Part shown: positions 1 through 7,418 of the stretch, one piece after another
How the letters are laid out: each line of letters begins with the position of its first letter
Numbering within the stretch: position 1 is the stretch's first letter
Source: Zeaxanthinibacter sp. PT1
Lineage (GTDB): Bacteria; Bacteroidota; Bacteroidia; Flavobacteriales; Flavobacteriaceae
DNA: 64,000 bases
Reading direction: 5' to 3'
Assembly: GCF_028464225.1 (NCBI RefSeq)
Contig: NZ_JAQPCN010000001.1
Span: 62,001-126,000 of the forward strand
Made by a program: the position numbers and the translations under genes
The notes under the pieces: model-generated
Database searches by the model: none
The model's input: the letters and a program-made list of their open reading frames with translations, nothing else
What the model was told of the DNA's origin: nothing

Positions 1-105
1 CATCTGTATGGTAACCAGTTTAAATACCACGGCGAAGGCAAACAGGAAAAGACTTCCCGCCACCAGGTATAAACGATTTAATATGTTCTTCTCCGTAACG
101 GCCAT
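1..105 (-). CDS. ftsI: Penicillin-binding protein FtsI (N-terminal end only)
   Basis: Only the first 35 codons lie in the window; the gene runs off the left edge. The ATG is directly next to the ftsL stop codon. The visible residues are a short polar start (MAVTEKNILN) followed by a hydrophobic stretch from about residue 12 to 32, as expected for the signal-anchor of a class B penicillin-binding protein that cross-links septal peptidoglycan. Identity rests mainly on position after mraZ-rsmH-ftsL, since no catalytic motif is visible. Confidence 0.7.
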   Translation of the reverse strand, partial: MAVTEKNILNRLYLVAGSLFLFAFAVVFKLVTIQM

Positions 106-426
106 CTAGCTTTTTTTAGCTTTTACCTTGATCTTTTTAGGTGGATTCTCCGAAGGCAGTAATCCATCATCTTTAACGGTTTCGCGTATAGTCGATTCCA
201 ATTTCAGTTTCTGTACATCAGAGCGCATGTCTACGAATTGGCTCCTCAACTCTTTAACCTCCTCGTTCAGGGCGGCTACTTTATGCACCTTTCGGTCTGC
301 ACTGTGAGCACTGGCGATCATCACCGTGGCCAGGAAAGAAGTGAAAATGATAAAGGTCCAGTTCTTGGGCGCGTCACTGCTGATCAGGAATTTCCCTCTT
401 AGAATATCTACGATCCCCTTTTTCAT
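106..426 (-). CDS. ftsL: FtsL-like cell division protein
   Basis: This is a 106-residue bitopic protein with a single membrane segment near residues 23-40, then a heptad-like stretch at about 45-80 that probably forms a coiled coil, and a Lys-rich tail. That plan and the position between rsmH and ftsI fit FtsL, the divisome scaffold that works with FtsB/FtsQ and activates FtsW/FtsI. FtsL sequences diverge strongly, so the call depends on size, topology and synteny. The stop codon abuts the ftsI start, which suggests translational coupling. Confidence 0.75.
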   Translation of the reverse strand: MKKGIVDILRGKFLISSDAPKNWTFIIFTSFLATVMIASAHSADRKVHKVAALNEEVKELRSQFVDMRSDVQKLKLESTIRETVKDDGLLPSENPPKKIKVKAKKS

Positions 427-503
427 GCTTGGCTATTCTTTACTGTTAAATGTTATGCAGCGGGCTTCCTTATATATTAAGGTATACCCGTTGCCCAGGC
501 TGA

Positions 504-1400
504 CTATATTTTTTCAGCGATCCGGAGTTTAGCACTCCTTGCGCGACTATTCTTCTTAATCTCTTCGGCGGTGGGCACAATTAATCCTCCCACCTTTTTC
601 ATAGGAACGCTGATGTTCCCGTAAAAATCCTTTTCTGCCTCTCCTTCAAATTTCCCGGTTCGGATAAATCGTTTCACCAGCCTGTCTTCCAGGGAATGGT
701 AACTGATCACCGACAACCTTCCACGATCTACCAGTAGCTCCGGGCATTGAAGCAAAAACTCGCGGATCACTGCAATTTCCTGGTTTACCTCTATCCGGAT
801 GGCCTGGTAAACCTGCGCCAGTATTTTATGTTCCTTATGCGCCGGCAAGAATCGTTTTAAAACTTCCTTCAAAGCTGCCGTGGTCTTAATCGGCCCATTT
901 TCCCTTGCTGTAACAATCGCCTTTGCCATCGCCCCGGCATTACGCAATTCACCGTATTGGAAAAGCACATCCCTGAGATCACTTTCATCGTATTCATTGA
1001 TCACTTCATAAGCAGACAAGGAGCTACGCTTGCTCATTCTCATATCCAGGTCTGCATCAAAACGGGTAGAAAATCCGCGTTCCGGGATATCGAACTGGTG
1101 AGACGAGACTCCAAAATCTGCCAGGATCCCATTCACCTGCCGCACTCCGTAAAATTTCAGGAACTGCCTTATGTGCCTGAAATTCTCATTGATCAGGGTA
1201 AAACGCTCATCATCTATCTTATTCTGCAGCGCATCTTCATCCTGGTCAAAGGCATAAAGCCGACCCTCAGGCCCCAACCTTTTTAATATTTCACGGGAAT
1301 GCCCACCGCCTCCAAACGTGACATCCACATAGACGCCAGCAGGAACGATATCCAGGCCGTCTACAGACGCCTCTAGCAAAACCGGATTATGATAATTCAT
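504..1400 (-). CDS. rsmH: 16S rRNA (cytosine-1402-N4)-methyltransferase RsmH
   Basis: The protein is an S-adenosylmethionine-dependent methyltransferase that modifies C1402 in the ribosomal P site. The SAM-binding loop FGGGGHS is close to the N terminus and the family motif SYHSLEDR lies near residue 235. The basic C terminus (SRARSAKLR) is also typical. I chose the ATG that gives MNYHNPVLL because homologues usually begin two to four residues before YHNPVLL; an in-frame ATG at 1412 would add MTME. Either start overlaps the 3' end of mraZ, indicating one transcript. Confidence 0.93.
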   Translation of the reverse strand: MNYHNPVLLEASVDGLDIVPAGVYVDVTFGGGGHSREILKRLGPEGRLYAFDQDEDALQNKIDDERFTLINENFRHIRQFLKFYGVRQVNGILADFGVSSHQFDIPERGFSTRFDADLDMRMSKRSSLSAYEVINEYDESDLRDVLFQYGELRNAGAMAKAIVTARENGPIKTTAALKEVLKRFLPAHKEHKILAQVYQAIRIEVNQEIAVIREFLLQCPELLVDRGRLSVISYHSLEDRLVKRFIRTGKFEGEAEKDFYGNISVPMKKVGGLIVPTAEEIKKNSRARSAKLRIAEKI

Positions 1401-1851
1401 CTCCATCGTCACCCATTACTTCTTCGGCCAGGTCCGCAAAATCCTCTGCAGTCTCCTCAATGACCTTTTCATAACTATCTTTGTCCCAAATCTCGATGAT
1501 ATTGATCGCCGAACTCAGAACAACCTCTTTTTCTATCCCCGCAATAGACACCAGGTTCTTCGGGATCAATAATCTCCCGGTGGCATCAATTTCTACCGGT
1601 TTAACCCCGGCAGAAAACCTGCGGATGAAATCATTGTTCTTTTTCTTGAACCGGTTCTTCTTGTTCATTTTCTGCATGAGCTTCTGCCACTCTTCCATCG
1701 GGTAGAGCTCCAGACATGGATGAAAAACGGATCTTTTGATGACAAACCCCTGGTTGATCAGTGGGGCCAATTGATTTTTAAGGGTGACAGGAATCATGAC
1801 ACGCCCCTTAGCATCGGCTTTACACTCATATGTCCCTATAAATCCTATCAC
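1387..1851 (-). CDS. mraZ: Transcriptional regulator MraZ
   Basis: MraZ is a ring-forming DNA-binding protein that controls the division and cell-wall cluster it heads. Two AbrB/MraZ-type half repeats are visible, marked by DAKGRVMIP and DATGRLLIP. The frame is open further upstream but without an ATG; a GTG at 1849-1851 giving M-IGFIGTYECKADAKGR yields 154 residues, the normal family length, so I use it. The longer reading would start inside the operator repeats. The C terminus is acidic. The gene overlaps rsmH. Autoregulation is likely given the repeats just upstream. Confidence 0.9.
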   Translation of the reverse strand: MIGFIGTYECKADAKGRVMIPVTLKNQLAPLINQGFVIKRSVFHPCLELYPMEEWQKLMQKMNKKNRFKKKNNDFIRRFSAGVKPVEIDATGRLLIPKNLVSIAGIEKEVVLSSAINIIEIWDKDSYEKVIEETAEDFADLAEEVMGDDGDELS

Positions 1852-1880
1852 TGAAATGGTTGGTTTACTCTTTATTAACT

Positions 1881-1888
1881 CAAAAATA
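1881..1888 (-). promoter_or_regulatory. Candidate -7 box for the mraZ operon
   Basis: Read on the minus strand this is TATTTTTG, an exact match to the Bacteroidota -7 consensus TAnnTTTG. It lies about 30 bases upstream of the mraZ GTG and just downstream of the MraZ repeats. A TTG occurs 15 bases upstream, slightly closer than the usual 17-23, so the -33 element is uncertain. Confidence 0.5.
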
Positions 1889-1897
1889 TAAAAATTA

Positions 1898-1924
1898 TTA
1901 CCACAATTTACCACTTATTACCAC
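1898..1924 (-). promoter_or_regulatory. MraZ operator: three direct repeats at 10-bp spacing
   Basis: On the minus strand the heptamer GTGGTAA occurs three times, at 1918-1924, 1908-1914 and 1898-1904, each exactly one helical turn from the next. MraZ proteins are known to bind short direct repeats with about 10-bp period upstream of their own gene. The array overlaps the probable -33 region, so binding should repress the cluster. Confidence 0.8.
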
Positions 1925-2117
1925 TTTGTTGATAAATTTATCCCTCGCGCGAAGCTCCCTTCGTGAAAATCCACCTGAGAAAGTAGGTGGAGAACTCTGA
2001 AAATTTTTGTTATTTTAAGGCGAGCGCAATCCAAAAGATTGCTGATGAGAATAATCCGTGGGAATTCGCATTACGTGGAATTACCTATATTTGCCAACTG
2101 ACGCCAAGCTGACCTGC

Positions 2118-2882
2118 ATGAAAGACAATTTTATTACCGATGGAAAATACAGGTATATAGAAGTAGGGGAAGGTACCCCTATAATTATATTACACGGGCT
2201 CATGGGAGGATTGAGCAATTTTCACGGCGTCACAGACTTCTTTCCCGATAAAGGCTATAAGATCCTGATTCCCGAACTCCCCATTTACGAGATGCCGGTA
2301 TTGAAGACAAACGTTAAGAACTTCGCCAAATTCCTTGAAGGATTCCTGGAGTATAAGAAGTTGAAGGATGTCATCCTACTGGGTAATTCCCTGGGCGGTC
2401 ACATAGGTTTACTGCATACCAAGCTATACCCCGAGATGGTCCGCGCATTGGTCATTACCGGAAGTTCCGGCCTATATGAAAGCGCAATGGGAGACGGTTA
2501 CCCAAGGCGGGGCGATTACGATTTCATCAAAAAGAAGGCAGAGATGGTCTTCTACGATCCGGAAGTAGCCACCAAAGAGATCGTAGACGAGGTTTTTGCG
2601 ACGGTGAACGATAGGAATAAGATCATCAGGACCCTGGCTATTGCCAAAAGCGCCATTCGACACAACATGGCTAAGGACCTGCCCAAAATGAAAACCCCTA
2701 CCTGTATTATCTGGGGAGAGAACGACTCTGTAACACCTCCCAATGTCGCGACAGAATTTCACGAACTATTACCCGATTCGGACCTGTTCTGGATAGAAAA
2801 ATGCGGGCATGCCCCCATGATGGAACACCCTGAAAAATTCAACGAACTGCTATACAGCTGGTTGAAGAAACGGAATATCTAA
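2118..2882 (+). CDS. Alpha/beta-fold hydrolase
   Basis: This 254-residue protein has the full alpha/beta hydrolase signature: an HGLMGG oxyanion loop near residue 26, the nucleophile elbow GNSLGG with Ser91, an acid in GENDSV (Asp203) and the catalytic His231 in CGHAPM. The substrate cannot be told from sequence; relatives include esterases and C-C bond hydrolases. I start at the ATG of MKDNFITDGKYRY rather than 20 codons earlier, because the upstream codons do not resemble the family. It is divergent from mraZ and 9 bases ahead of engB. Confidence 0.88.
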   Translation: MKDNFITDGKYRYIEVGEGTPIIILHGLMGGLSNFHGVTDFFPDKGYKILIPELPIYEMPVLKTNVKNFAKFLEGFLEYKKLKDVILLGNSLGGHIGLLHTKLYPEMVRALVITGSSGLYESAMGDGYPRRGDYDFIKKKAEMVFYDPEVATKEIVDEVFATVNDRNKIIRTLAIAKSAIRHNMAKDLPKMKTPTCIIWGENDSVTPPNVATEFHELLPDSDLFWIEKCGHAPMMEHPEKFNELLYSWLKKRNI

Positions 2883-2891
2883 ACTCCACAT

Positions 2892-3509
2892 ATGAAGATT
2901 AAGTCGGCCGACTTTGTAATGAGCAATTCCAACGTGCTCAAATGTCCTAATGAACCCCTGCCGGAATATGCCTTTATCGGGCGTTCCAACGTGGGGAAGT
3001 CGTCCCTTATCAATATGCTTACCGAGCGAAAATCACTGGCAAAAACATCAGGAAGACCCGGGAAAACACAATTGATCAATCACTTTAAGATCAACAACAA
3101 CTGGTTCCTTGTCGATTTACCCGGCTATGGTTACGCAAGGGTTTCCAAGAAATCAAAAAGTACCTTTCAGAAATATATCACGGATTATTTCAGGAAACGA
3201 AAACAACTGGTTAATGCCTTTGTACTGGTCGATATACGCCACGAACCACAACCGATAGACACAGAATTTATGACATGGCTTGGCCTTGAAGGCATTCCTT
3301 TCTCCATCATTTTTACCAAGGCCGATAAACTAAAGCCCAATGAAAAGGAAACCAAAGTAGCCGCCTACCTCGATCACCTACTAAAAGAAGCCTGGGCTGA
3401 AGCTCCGGTCTATTTCGTCACTTCCTCGTCCAGCTACGAGGGCCGGGATGAACTGCTACAGTACATAGACGACATTAACAAAGCGTTTTACGAGCAGACT
3501 TCTAAATGA
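2892..3509 (+). CDS. engB: Ribosome biogenesis GTPase YsxC/EngB
   Basis: This essential small GTPase assists assembly of the large ribosomal subunit. The P-loop GRSNVGKSS is at residues 30-38, followed by the DLPGYG (G3) and TKAD (G4) motifs in normal order. The length of 205 residues matches the family. It follows the hydrolase by 9 bases and is probably cotranscribed with it. Confidence 0.95.
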   Translation: MKIKSADFVMSNSNVLKCPNEPLPEYAFIGRSNVGKSSLINMLTERKSLAKTSGRPGKTQLINHFKINNNWFLVDLPGYGYARVSKKSKSTFQKYITDYFRKRKQLVNAFVLVDIRHEPQPIDTEFMTWLGLEGIPFSIIFTKADKLKPNEKETKVAAYLDHLLKEAWAEAPVYFVTSSSSYEGRDELLQYIDDINKAFYEQTSK

Positions 3510-3657
3510 TACCCTGTTTTCTTATCTGCCCATAAGCAGATTTGATTATTCGCCATTCCAAACCACGCACGATTTCTGTAATTTTAGAGTACTGAACAGG
3601 GTTCTATAGCACCAAAGACAGCTTAGCGCCCTTGCAGAGATTCTAAAAACAATTTAA

Positions 3658-4371
3658 ATGAATACCGTTCTACACAAAGCAGACAGCCGCGGGCACGCTG
3701 ACCACGGCTGGCTTAATAGTCATCATACTTTTAGTTTTGCCAACTATTATAACTCGGATCGGATGAATTTCGGGGTTCTCAGGGTACTCAATGACGATGA
3801 GGTTGCCCCCGGGATGGGATTCGGCACCCACCCGCACAAAAATATGGAGATCATATCTATCCCACTGGAAGGAGACCTGGAACACCAAGACAGTATGGGA
3901 AATACAAAAGTGATCCGCTCCGGGGATATACAAGTGATGAGCGCCGGAACCGGCGTACGCCACAGCGAATACAACCGGAATAAGGATAAGGCAGTTAAGT
4001 TCTTGCAAATATGGGTGCTTCCTAAAGTTCAGGATGTGGAACCCAGGTATGACCAGATCTCACTCCCGGAAGACGAGTTAAAAAACAACTTCTACCAGGT
4101 CTTATCCCCTAATCCTGATGATGGCGGAGTGTGGATTCACCAGGACGCTTGGTTCTACCTGGGACATTTTGATAAGGGTAAACAAGCCCGGTACGAGATA
4201 AACAAACAGGGGAATGGCGTCTATATATTTGTACTGGAAGGCAGCTGCAAGCTTGGAAAGACCTCACTCTCCCGGCGCGACGGCCTGGGTATCCGGGACA
4301 CGGAAAGCGTGGATATTAATTTTGAGGAAGATACCAAGCTACTCCTTATGGAAGTGCCCATGCAAGCCTAG
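3658..4371 (+). CDS. Pirin family bicupin (YhhW-like)
   Basis: The 237-residue protein has the N-terminal pirin cupin with the likely metal ligands His58, His60, His102 and Glu104, in the GTHPHKNMEI and GTGVRHSEYN motifs. A second, less conserved cupin follows. Members of this family can show quercetin 2,3-dioxygenase activity, but the cellular role is mostly unknown. It stands alone, with 148 bases of non-coding DNA upstream, and converges with gldC two bases after its stop. Confidence 0.88.
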   Translation: MNTVLHKADSRGHADHGWLNSHHTFSFANYYNSDRMNFGVLRVLNDDEVAPGMGFGTHPHKNMEIISIPLEGDLEHQDSMGNTKVIRSGDIQVMSAGTGVRHSEYNRNKDKAVKFLQIWVLPKVQDVEPRYDQISLPEDELKNNFYQVLSPNPDDGGVWIHQDAWFYLGHFDKGKQARYEINKQGNGVYIFVLEGSCKLGKTSLSRRDGLGIRDTESVDINFEEDTKLLLMEVPMQA

Positions 4372-4373
4372 GC

Positions 4374-4709
4374 TTACTTCTTCAATTCCAATTTCTCGGC
4401 AAAGTAATCACAGAAGTCCTTCATAGTCGCGGTCATTTTCTCGTCCTGGGTGGCTTTCATAAAAGTATCAGATAAGGAGACCAGGGTCTGGTGGAAGAAC
4501 ACCTTCATCTCGTCTACAGGCATATCCTTGGTCCAAAGATCTATTTTAAGGGACTCCTGGTTCTTGCTATCCCACACAGACAACAACATTGCTTTAGCCT
4601 CTTCATTAGTTATACCTCCATCTTCAGCAGACCAGGTTAGGGTTTCCGGAACCCTGTTCTCATCCAGCCCCACTTTTAATGTGATTTCAGAGGTGTGTAA
4701 CTTTCCCAT
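4374..4709 (-). CDS. gldC: Gliding motility protein GldC
   Basis: This is a 111-residue soluble protein without signal peptide, starting MGKLHTSEITLKVGLDENRVPE and containing a WSAEDGGI segment that I recognise as GldC. GldC is a flavobacterial protein that assists gliding; its loss reduces but does not abolish movement in the model species. It follows gldB by three bases, the arrangement seen in gliding flavobacteria. Confidence 0.88.
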   Translation of the reverse strand: MGKLHTSEITLKVGLDENRVPETLTWSAEDGGITNEEAKAMLLSVWDSKNQESLKIDLWTKDMPVDEMKVFFHQTLVSLSDTFMKATQDEKMTATMKDFCDYFAEKLELKK

Positions 4710-4712
4710 GTT

Positions 4713-5678
4713 TTATTTTTTTGGTTTGTATTTTGATTCTCTAAATATCTGTTCTCCGGGGAGCGCTAACATAGCCCTGAGATCCAGTTCCTGTTTTTCC
4801 ATAAAGGCCCGCACGATCTGCCAGCCCACGTACCTTCCAAGGCGACCAGGGGATTCATTATCCAATTCCAGGCGGAACTTGGAGAAGGGTGCCGGATCCA
4901 GGAAACGCGGCCCTAGCTTTGGCTCCGTACTGTACAGAAGCTCCCGTTCTATAAAATACCTCCAGATCTGCTCCTCGTTTGCCCTGGCCCACGCCAATTC
5001 TTCCGTACTGTACCCGATCTTCACCTCATCGGACTCCAGGGGAAGCAATACATCCTTCAGATATAATTCTTTTCCGTAATAGATCATCCTGGACAGGAAA
5101 GACCTGTTCCGGGGCCGTGGTACCACGCGTTTGGCGAAGGCCCCCGCTACATCACTGACCAGGTATTTCTTATCGAGACCTTTGGCGATGTACTGATCAA
5201 TACCGCTATAAAAACGATGCTCTGCCCCCAGGTAATTATCCAGCCCTATCAATAAAAGACTATCCGCCAGGATGACCCGGTTAGAATAATCTACGTCAGA
5301 AGTGACCGTTATTACCTCCGGCACCTCATATTCGGGGAAATAATAGTGTGCATGCTTAAAAAACAATTCGAGTTCGTCCTCCTGGGCAGAAAAGTCATGG
5401 AATTCCAGCTCCACCTCAGTAAGCAATTCGCGCTGCAGCGTATCTTTCATTTTAGCCACCCAGACCGAATCGGTGTATTGAGCGGGGAAGAGGTATGGGT
5501 AATCAGACTTTAGCTGTGGCAGTTGATCAGGACCGGCAGAAGCAAACTCCTGGTCAAAGCGATGTACTACCAATGTAAGAGGCAGCTCCTGCACTTCTTC
5601 TTTCACTTGTTTCTTTTCGCTCTTACAACTATGTATAATTATCATTAAAGCAAGAAGTGGAAATAAGGCTCTGTACAT
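4713..5678 (-). CDS. gldB: Gliding motility lipoprotein GldB
   Basis: The protein has a hydrophobic leader ending in IIIHSC with lipidation Cys18, then 300 residues of soluble domain. Features such as the segment LVVHRFDQEFA near the N terminus and the late segment RLGRYVGWQIVRAFME match GldB, an essential gliding lipoprotein linked to the type IX secretion/gliding apparatus. The exact role of GldB is unresolved. It is transcribed with gldC and diverges from nadE. Confidence 0.9.
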   Translation of the reverse strand: MYRALFPLLALMIIIHSCKSEKKQVKEEVQELPLTLVVHRFDQEFASAGPDQLPQLKSDYPYLFPAQYTDSVWVAKMKDTLQRELLTEVELEFHDFSAQEDELELFFKHAHYYFPEYEVPEVITVTSDVDYSNRVILADSLLLIGLDNYLGAEHRFYSGIDQYIAKGLDKKYLVSDVAGAFAKRVVPRPRNRSFLSRMIYYGKELYLKDVLLPLESDEVKIGYSTEELAWARANEEQIWRYFIERELLYSTEPKLGPRFLDPAPFSKFRLELDNESPGRLGRYVGWQIVRAFMEKQELDLRAMLALPGEQIFRESKYKPKK

Positions 5679-5771
5679 CTAAAGTATTCTATATTAAGTT
5701 TTAATATTCAGCCTCCAGGCTTTATTTTTACGAGGGTAAAGTTAATTGTTTTCACTGTAATACCTATCTGA

Positions 5772-6560
5772 ATGCAAACCAAAAAAGTTGCTGAACACAT
5801 TACGGGCTGGCTTAAATCTTATGCTGAGCAGGCCGGAATGCAAGGATTTGTCATAGGGGTTTCCGGCGGTATAGATTCTGCGGTCACCTCAACGCTTTGT
5901 GCGCGCACCGGCTTAGACCTCTTATGCGTAGAAATGCCCATCCACCAGGGAGAGAACCAGGTGACCCGGGCAGATGACCATATCAATTGGCTGCAGAGGC
6001 ATTTTCCAAATGTTCGGCGACTAAAAGTAGAGCTCACCCCGGTCTTTGACAACCTGATCGATGCACTGCCAGATGTAGAGAATGAAGAAGAGCGTTTTAT
6101 GTCATTGGCCAATACCCGGGCACGACTGAGAATGACCACCTTATATTATTTTGCCGCCCTGGAAAAATACCTGGTCGCCGGAACCGGTAACAAAGTGGAG
6201 GATTTTGGCATCGGGTTCTTTACCAAATATGGTGATGGAGGGGTAGACCTCAGTCCTATTGCTGACCTGCTTAAAACCGAAGTATACGCCCTTGGGGAAG
6301 AACTTGGAATTATAGAATCTATCATGACAGCGGCACCTACTGACGGACTCTGGGGAGACGACAGAACCGATGAAGACCAGATCGGGGCAAGCTACCCGGA
6401 ACTGGAATGGGCCATGAGAATGAAGGGCGAAGGGAAAAATTCATCGGATTTTTCGGGCAGGGAAAAGGAAGTTTTTCTTATATTTAACAGGTTTCATTCG
6501 GCTAACAGGCATAAGATGGTTCCCATCCCTATTTGTAAGATTCCGGATGAGCTAAAATGA
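5772..6560 (+). CDS. nadE: Ammonia-dependent NAD+ synthetase
   Basis: NadE carries out the last step of NAD synthesis by amidating deamido-NAD. The PP-loop SGGIDS is at residues 31-36, and the 262-residue length shows the synthetase domain only, without the glutaminase domain of the long form, so free ammonia is the expected nitrogen donor. The GTGNKVEDFGIGFFTKYGDGGVD region is typical. It is divergent from gldB. Confidence 0.95.
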   Translation: MQTKKVAEHITGWLKSYAEQAGMQGFVIGVSGGIDSAVTSTLCARTGLDLLCVEMPIHQGENQVTRADDHINWLQRHFPNVRRLKVELTPVFDNLIDALPDVENEEERFMSLANTRARLRMTTLYYFAALEKYLVAGTGNKVEDFGIGFFTKYGDGGVDLSPIADLLKTEVYALGEELGIIESIMTAAPTDGLWGDDRTDEDQIGASYPELEWAMRMKGEGKNSSDFSGREKEVFLIFNRFHSANRHKMVPIPICKIPDELK

Positions 6561-6725
6561 CCGCTCACCTAAGAATCAAGTGTTTAAAACGAATAAACCA
6601 CCTGAAATTGGAGGGGTTTGGGAAAAAAAATACAATTTTACTGAAGAAACTAGGGAATTTAACGCCAAATCGTGTATTTCTAAATATAAATAGACGAGAA
6701 GTTAAATTTTGCAAACACACCAAAC

Positions 6726-7355
6726 ATGATCAACGTATTAGTTGCTGACAATCATCCAATTGTACGTATGGGGATCAGGCAAATTTTAGGCGCTGCCTCC
6801 GACATCAGGGTTATCGATGACGCTGCCACAACCACCGAACTTTTTGAAAAATTAGATGAACTGTCCCCCGACGTCGTTATCCTTGAAATGGATATTCCTG
6901 AAATTAATGGTATTGCCACACTTCGTAAAATGAAACAGGATCACCCGGACGTGAAAGTCCTGATCTACAGTGGCCAGTCTGAAGATGTCTACGCTTTAAG
7001 CACCATCAGGGCAGGGGCCTATGGCTACCTCTCTAAAACAGCAGAACTGGAATATCTCACCAAAGCGGTAAGAAGGGTAAGTTCCGGGAGCATGTTCATC
7101 ACGAACGAGCTGGCTCAGAGGCTTGCATTTGATGAAGGGACGCAGAAGCCAAGGAGGTTCTTCAGGAAACTATCTACCCGGGAAGTGGAAGTCCTTAAAC
7201 TCCTTGCAAGCGGCAAGCGGAACAAGGAAGTCGCACAGGGACTGAACCTCAATGAAAAAACCGTGAGTACCTACAAGGCGCGCTTAATGAAGAAGCTGAA
7301 TGTAGATAATATGGTAGACCTGCTGCAACAGGCAAAGGCATTAGAACTATACTAA
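6726..7355 (+). CDS. NarL/FixJ-type response regulator with Glu at the phospho-acceptor site
   Basis: The 209-residue protein has a receiver domain (about 1-120) and a LuxR-type helix-turn-helix (about 145-205, with LSTREVEVLKLLASGKRNKEVA). Asp8, the switch Ser in LIYSGQ and Lys104 are in place, but the residue that should be the phosphorylated Asp, four before the conserved Pro in the strand ILEMDIP, is Glu54 (codon GAA). Glu there can mimic the phosphorylated state, so the protein may be constitutively active or respond to something else. No kinase gene is adjacent. Confidence 0.9.
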   Translation: MINVLVADNHPIVRMGIRQILGAASDIRVIDDAATTTELFEKLDELSPDVVILEMDIPEINGIATLRKMKQDHPDVKVLIYSGQSEDVYALSTIRAGAYGYLSKTAELEYLTKAVRRVSSGSMFITNELAQRLAFDEGTQKPRRFFRKLSTREVEVLKLLASGKRNKEVAQGLNLNEKTVSTYKARLMKKLNVDNMVDLLQQAKALELY

Positions 7356-7375
7356 ACCAAACATACCAAAACAGG

Positions 7376-7402
7376 AAACCCGGTCAATGACCGGGTTTTT
7401 TA
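7376..7402 (+). terminator. Intrinsic terminator after the response regulator
   Basis: A 10-bp stem AAACCCGGTC / GACCGGGTTT with loop AAT is followed by a T run. It lies 20 bases after the regulator stop codon. On the minus strand the stem also precedes a shorter T run, so it may serve dnaG too. Confidence 0.85.
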
Positions 7403-7418
7403 TTTTCCGGGCAGGCCT

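Noticed and set aside
1852-1914. Longer mraZ start at GTG 1914
   Set aside because: This start would lie inside the operator repeats and adds 21 residues not seen in MraZ; GTG at 1851 gives the family length.
6557-6748. 63-codon ORF between nadE and the response regulator
   Set aside because: It overlaps both neighbours, has no recognisable pattern, and its codons cover an A/T-rich stretch that looks like the promoter of the regulator.
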